From contig BPKG01000001.1 of NCBI GenBank assembly GCA_026005015.1, positions 1,245,501 to 1,309,500 on the forward strand: 64,000 bases of DNA, in the 5' to 3' direction. This DNA is from Burkholderiales bacterium. GTDB taxonomy: Bacteria > Pseudomonadota > Gammaproteobacteria > Burkholderiales > UBA6910. Of this stretch, positions 60,312-64,000 are shown one piece after another. The stretch's first letter is position 1. Each line of letters begins with the position of its first letter. Under the pieces are notes generated by a model. The model was given only the letters and a program-made list of their open reading frames with translations, had not been told where the DNA came from and ran no database searches. Made by a program: the position numbers and the translations under genes.

Positions 60312-60683
60312 TCATCGCGGAGCCGCGGAATCGCAAAGCTGGAGAAAAATCACCCCCTCTTCCACCTTCACCGGGTAGACCGGCGCGCAACCCTCGTCCG
60401 GAGCCGCCGCCTCCCCCGTGTCCAGGCAGACGTTCCAGCCGTGGAGGGGGCAGGCCACCTTGCGGCCGAACACGATCCCTTGGGACAGGGGGCCGCCCTT
60501 GTGGGGGCAGCGGTCCAGGAGGGCGAAGACCTCGTCGGCGGCGGTGCGGAACACGGCGATGTTCCCCTCCGAGGTTTCCACCACCCGGGCGCCCAGGCGC
60601 GGTACGTCGTCCAAGGCACAAACCGGTATCCACCGATCCGCCTTCGCCGCGGCCTCTTCCATTTCCATCGCTGCTGCATCCAT
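60312..60683 (-). CDS. nirD: Nitrite reductase small subunit, Rieske type
   Basis: A 123-residue protein from ATG 60683 with a Rieske [2Fe-2S] motif CPHKGGPLSQG and CPLHGWNVCLDTGE. The N-terminus (RWIPVCALDDVPRLGARVVE) and ending (VEEGVIFLQL) are typical of NirD. It partners NirB in the NADH-dependent reduction of nitrite to ammonia. It lies 35 bp after nirB and 26 bp before nasA. Confidence 0.93.
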   Translation of the reverse strand: MDAAAMEMEEAAAKADRWIPVCALDDVPRLGARVVETSEGNIAVFRTAADEVFALLDRCPHKGGPLSQGIVFGRKVACPLHGWNVCLDTGEAAAPDEGCAPVYPVKVEEGVIFLQLCDSAAPR

Positions 60684-60718
60684 TCCCACGCATCCCCCGC
60701 TCGATCGACAAGACCCGC

Positions 60719-63199
60719 TTACGCTTCCGCTGCTTCGCGCCGCGGCACGATGCGCACCGGCTGGAACTCCTGGGCGGCGGCCCCTTGCACGCACGCTTGC
60801 CAGGGATCTTTCTCGCCCTGCAGCGCGTAGAGCAGCCGCTCGTAGAGGGCGCGCCGCCCCTGGGGGTCGTCCACGATGCGGGACTTCACGTAATCGAGCC
60901 CCACTCGGCTCACCCAGTGCACCGTGCGGTCCAGATAGCGGGCTTCCTCCCGGTAGAGCTGGAGAAAGGCGCCGCAGTACTCGAGCACTTCCTCGTGGGT
61001 TTTCACCTTCACCAGGAACTGGGCCACCTCGGCCTTGATGCCCCCGTTGCCCGCCACATAGATCTCCCAGCCGGAGTCCACGCCGATCACGCCCACGTCC
61101 TTGATGGTGGACTCGGCGCAGTTGCGCGGACAGCCGGAGACCGCCATCTTCACCTTATGGGGCGCCCACATGCGCTCGAACGCCTTCTCCAGCTCGATGC
61201 CCATGCGGGTGGAATCCTGCACGCCGAAGCGGCACCATTCGCTCCCGACGCAAGTCTTCACCGTGCGCAGCGCCTTCCCGTAGGCGTAGCCGGAGGGCAT
61301 ACCCAGGTCCGCCCATACCTTGGGCAGGTCCTCCTTCTTCACCCCCAGGAGGTCGATGCGCTGGCCGCCGGTGATCTTGACCGTGGGGATCCGGTACTTC
61401 TCGGCCACGTCGGCGATGCGGCGCAACTGCTGAGGCGAAGTCACCCCCCCGTAGATGCGCGGCACGACCGAATACGTGCCGTCCTTCTGGATGTTGGCGT
61501 GGGCCCGCTCGTTGATGAAACGGGACTGGGGATCGTCCCGGGCTTCGTGGGGCCAGGTGGAGATCAAATAATAGTTGAGCGCCGGACGGCAGGTGGCGCA
61601 ACCGTTGGGGGTACGCCAATTGAGGAACTCCATGGTCTCGGGGATGGAGAGCAGCTTCTCCTCCCGGATGGCCTTGCGCACTTCCTCGTGGGTGAGATCG
61701 GTGCAGCCGCACAGGGGCTTCGCCGTGGGCTGGGGCGCGTAGGCGCCGCCGATGGTGGAGGCGAGGATCTGTTCCACCAGCCCGGTGCACGAGCCGCAGG
61801 AGGAGGAGGCCTTGGTGTGCTTGCGCACGTCCTCCAGGGTGAACAGCCCTTTCTCTTTGATGGCCTTCACGATGGCGCCCTTGCACACGCCGTTGCAGCC
61901 GCAGACCTCCATGTCGTCGGCCATGGCGGCGGCCTTGTTCTGGCCTAGGTGGCCAGCGTTGCCCAGGTGGGTCTGGCCGAACATCAGGTGATCGCGGATT
62001 TCGGCGATGTTCTGGCGGTCGCGCAGCAACTGGAAATACCAGGCGCCGTCCACCGTGTCGCCGTAGAGCACGCTGCCCACCAGCACGTTGTCCCGAATCA
62101 CCAGCTTCTTGTACACGCCTCCCACCGGGTCGGAGAGCACGATCTCCTCCGAGCCCTCATCGCCCATGAAATCGCCCGCGGAGAACACGTCGATGCCGGT
62201 CACCTTGAGCTTGGTGGAGGTGACCGAGCCCTCGTAGCGGCCGATGCCCATCATGGCCAGGTGGTTGGCGCACACCCGCGCCTGCTCGAACAGGGGCGCC
62301 ACCAGTCCATAGGTGACGCCCCGGTGGCTCACGCACTCGCCCACCGCGTAGATGCGCGGATCGAACGTTTGCATGGTATCGTTCACCACAATCCCCCGGT
62401 GGCAATGCAGCCCCGCCGCCTCAGCCAGCGCCGTGTTGGGGCGGATACCCACCGCCATCACCACCAGCTCCGCCGGAAGCTCGGTGCCGTCGGCGAAACG
62501 CACCGCTTTCACCCGCCCGTCTTCGCCGCCGACGATTTCCTTGGTCTGGGTCTTCAGCCGGAACTTGAGGCCCCGTGCCTCCAGCGATTTCTGCAACAGT
62601 CCCGCCGCCGTGGGGTCGAGCTGCCGTTCCATCAGCCACTCCATGAGATGGACCACGGTCACGTCCATGCCCCGGAGCTTGAGCCCGTTGGCCGCCTCCA
62701 GTCCCAGCAGCCCCCCGCCGATCACGACCGCATGGCGATGTCTGGCCGCTGCCTCGATCATGGCGTGGGTGTCCTCCACGTCCCGGTAGGTGATGACCCC
62801 GTCCAGGTCGTTGCCGGGAATGGGCAGGATCACCGGGTTGGAGCCGGTGGCGAGCAGTAGCCGGTCGTAGTGCGCCTGGGTGCCATCCTCGGCCTCCACC
62901 ACCCGTTTCACCCGGTCGATCTTCACGACCCTTTTGCCGAGGTGGAGATGGATCCCGTGCTGGGCGTACCAATCCAGATCGTTTAGGATGATGTCCTGGA
63001 GGGTCTGCTCCCCCGCCAGCACCGGCGAGAGCAGAATGCGATTGTAGTTGGGATAGGCTTCCGCGCCGAATACGGTGATGTCGTACAAATCGGGGGCGAG
63101 CTTGAGCAGCTCTTCCAGGGTTCGTACCCCGGCCATGCCGTTGCCCACCACCACGAGTCTCGGTCTGATCACCGCACCCTCCTTCTTCAGGCGATTCAT
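60719..63199 (-). CDS. nirB: NADH-dependent nitrite reductase large subunit
   Basis: An 826-residue siroheme/FAD enzyme that reduces nitrite to ammonium. The FAD/NADH part is RLVVVGNGMAGVRTLEELLK and HAVVIGGGLLGLEAANGLKL. The BFD-like [2Fe-2S] sites are CGCNGVCKG, CGSCTG and CATCRPALNYY. The siroheme/[4Fe-4S] half has WCRFGVQDSTRMGIELEKAF and SGCPRNCAESTIKDVGVIGV. All domains are in one clean frame, in contrast to nasA. It is first in the nirB-nirD-nasA-cobA run, with a sigma-54 promoter about 180 bp upstream. Confidence 0.96.
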   Translation of the reverse strand: MNRLKKEGAVIRPRLVVVGNGMAGVRTLEELLKLAPDLYDITVFGAEAYPNYNRILLSPVLAGEQTLQDIILNDLDWYAQHGIHLHLGKRVVKIDRVKRVVEAEDGTQAHYDRLLLATGSNPVILPIPGNDLDGVITYRDVEDTHAMIEAAARHRHAVVIGGGLLGLEAANGLKLRGMDVTVVHLMEWLMERQLDPTAAGLLQKSLEARGLKFRLKTQTKEIVGGEDGRVKAVRFADGTELPAELVVMAVGIRPNTALAEAAGLHCHRGIVVNDTMQTFDPRIYAVGECVSHRGVTYGLVAPLFEQARVCANHLAMMGIGRYEGSVTSTKLKVTGIDVFSAGDFMGDEGSEEIVLSDPVGGVYKKLVIRDNVLVGSVLYGDTVDGAWYFQLLRDRQNIAEIRDHLMFGQTHLGNAGHLGQNKAAAMADDMEVCGCNGVCKGAIVKAIKEKGLFTLEDVRKHTKASSSCGSCTGLVEQILASTIGGAYAPQPTAKPLCGCTDLTHEEVRKAIREEKLLSIPETMEFLNWRTPNGCATCRPALNYYLISTWPHEARDDPQSRFINERAHANIQKDGTYSVVPRIYGGVTSPQQLRRIADVAEKYRIPTVKITGGQRIDLLGVKKEDLPKVWADLGMPSGYAYGKALRTVKTCVGSEWCRFGVQDSTRMGIELEKAFERMWAPHKVKMAVSGCPRNCAESTIKDVGVIGVDSGWEIYVAGNGGIKAEVAQFLVKVKTHEEVLEYCGAFLQLYREEARYLDRTVHWVSRVGLDYVKSRIVDDPQGRRALYERLLYALQGEKDPWQACVQGAAAQEFQPVRIVPRREAAEA

Positions 63200-63535
63200 C
63201 TCATGCCGGCCATGAACGAAAAAGCGCCCAAGACCTCGGAAACCGCCCGTCCGACGGTCGTGGACGCCTTTGTCCTCGAGAACTTCCGTCCCTTAGCCGA
63301 TCGGGCTGGGGTCTGATCGCTCGGCCGCCGTTGGCCGGAAGCCCGTGGGGGAGCCCTTCGCGCTCCCCCGCTTCACTCCCTGTTTAGCAACTGCTGTGCC
63401 AGGCGCCGGGAAAGGGCCGGAGACGGTTTTTCTCCCACGGGGATCGGATCTTGCGCCTCCGCACCCCTGGGGCCGCTCCGGCTCAGTGCACCGGAGCGGT
63501 GCGCTCCGGCCGGCGATGCACGCCTATGGTGCCGC
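63200..63535 (-). other. nirB upstream region: leader with two hairpins
   Basis: The 336-bp gap carries the sigma-54 promoter and a leader of about 178 nt. In that leader, GGGGGAGC/GCTCCCCC (63369-63347) forms a perfect 8-bp stem with a 7-nt loop. CGGCC/GGCCG (63337-63322) forms a 5-bp stem with hexaloop AACGGC. No ORF is credible. Hexaloops with A first and G fourth are what ANTAR-type antiterminators such as NasT or NasR bind, but only one such loop is clear and no terminator U-run follows. Confidence 0.5.
63386..63401 (-). promoter_or_regulatory. Sigma-54 (-24/-12) promoter of the nirB operon
   Basis: On the minus strand TGGCAC (63401-63396), five bases, then TTGCT (63390-63386) matches the consensus TGGCAC-N5-TTGCW exactly, including the GG and GC dinucleotides at correct spacing. 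Transcription should begin near 63375. This predicts NtrC-type nitrogen control of nirB-nirD-nasA-cobA. No NtrC site was searched for in detail. Confidence 0.85.
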
Positions 63536-64000
63536 TCAAGCCCCCGCCATGAGCAAGTAGATCAGGATCAGGTTCACCGCCAAAGAAGCGAGGGCCACCC
63601 ATTGCCACAGCACCAGGGGATCGCGTTCCACCAGGGAGCTCGCGCGCCGCACCCCGATTGGCCGCTGGTCTCCCCGTTCCAGGGCCAGCACCATCTCCTC
63701 CGCCGTCTCGAACCTGTGCCGCGGGTCCCGAGCCACCGCTTTCAGGATCACGTCCTCGAACCAGGTGGGGATATCCGGCCGGTAGCGGGACGGGGGAACC
63801 GGATCGCCGAAGCGCGGGCGTTGGAACGGCTCGATCTCGCCGTAGGGATAACGACGGGTGAGTAGGTGGTAAAGGCTCACCCCGGCGGCATAGAGATCCG
63901 ATTGCACGCTGGCGGGTTCTCCGGCGACGCGCTCCGGCGCCATGTAGCTGGGGGTGCCGGGGTTTGCCGGGGAAGCCCCGGCCGTTTCCCCGGCGTGGAG
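63536..64000 (-). CDS. Protein Ser/Thr kinase, C-terminal part (cut by window edge)
   Basis: The frame is open from the window edge to a stop at 63536. It contains GTPSYMAPERVAGEPASVQS and LYAAGVSLYHLLTRRYPYGE (activation loop and following helices of a Hanks kinase), VARDPRHRFETAEEM, and a single C-terminal helix (WQWVALASLAVNLILIYLLM). Next to nirB such genes usually encode a fused PP2C phosphatase-kinase with a nitrate transporter upstream. The N-terminal part is outside the window, so the fusion cannot be confirmed. Confidence 0.85.
   Translation of the reverse strand, partial: LHAGETAGASPANPGTPSYMAPERVAGEPASVQSDLYAAGVSLYHLLTRRYPYGEIEPFQRPRFGDPVPPSRYRPDIPTWFEDVILKAVARDPRHRFETAEEMVLALERGDQRPIGVRRASSLVERDPLVLWQWVALASLAVNLILIYLLMAGA

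Noticed and set aside
1-64000. tRNA, rRNA, riboswitch or CRISPR features
   Set aside because: Reading the gaps on both strands showed no cloverleaf, rRNA-like or known riboswitch sequence. A covariance scan was not possible, so a small RNA could be missed.

Overview
The window is a high-GC bacterial chromosome segment, most likely from a betaproteobacterium. The pointers are a beta-proteobacterial proteasome homologue (45968-46597), a cydP-cydA-cydB-cydX oxidase operon, the divergent mrp(apbC)/metG pair with dcd nearby, and a kinase-nirB-nirD-nasA-cobA nitrate assimilation block. No tRNA, rRNA or CRISPR array was seen. I cannot name the genus from sequence alone.

Layout. 1-9.9 kb is housekeeping: the start of an MFS transporter, aroC, a diguanylate cyclase response regulator, thyA-folA, a PLP amino-acid decarboxylase preceded by a 21-codon leader ORF, dcd, mrp and metG. 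9.9-12.9 kb is a three-gene signalling module: a cyclase-fold protein with a PEGA-like tail, a TPR-type lipoprotein, and a membrane-anchored Ser/Thr kinase. 12.9-14.7 kb holds a complete ISL3-family element abutting a fragment of an IS5-family transposase. 14.7-25.2 kb is an accessory redox and stress block on the minus strand (pirins, quinone reductase, DsbB, extradiol dioxygenase, bdhA-patatin, DedA-rhodanese, glutathionyl-hydroquinone reductase, WrbA, ChaN). Many of its genes are frame-disrupted. 25.4-28.6 kb is the cytochrome bd operon. 28.7-34.0 kb is an RND pump with adaptor and a divergent LysR regulator. 34-50.5 kb mixes thioredoxin, an alcohol dehydrogenase, vapBC, NDH-2, pabB, nudC, copper-related exported proteins, gluQ, a glutamine amidotransferase, the proteasome homologue, a lipase-like hydrolase, an amidohydrolase and a cystathionine-synthase-type enzyme.

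50.6-56.7 kb is a sulfur-handling cluster: a cytochrome c, an exported sulfurtransferase, small DsrE-like proteins, a YeeE-TusA fusion and a second YeeE half-transporter, with a divergent ribbon-helix-helix protein. Its middle (about 52.9-54.9 kb) is heavily damaged. 56.7-64 kb is nitrate assimilation (cobA, nasA, nirD, nirB, partial kinase), with a textbook sigma-54 promoter upstream of nirB.

The main caution is that at least ten genes (pirin x2, dioxygenase, wrbA, chaN, a hypothetical, ndh, dsrE, tusA, nasA) carry single-base frameshifts while their encoded sequence stays well conserved. Some lie in G/C runs. This looks more like local consensus error or very recent decay than old pseudogenes. 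The DedA-rhodanese gene differs: it has a large in-frame deletion plus an amber codon.
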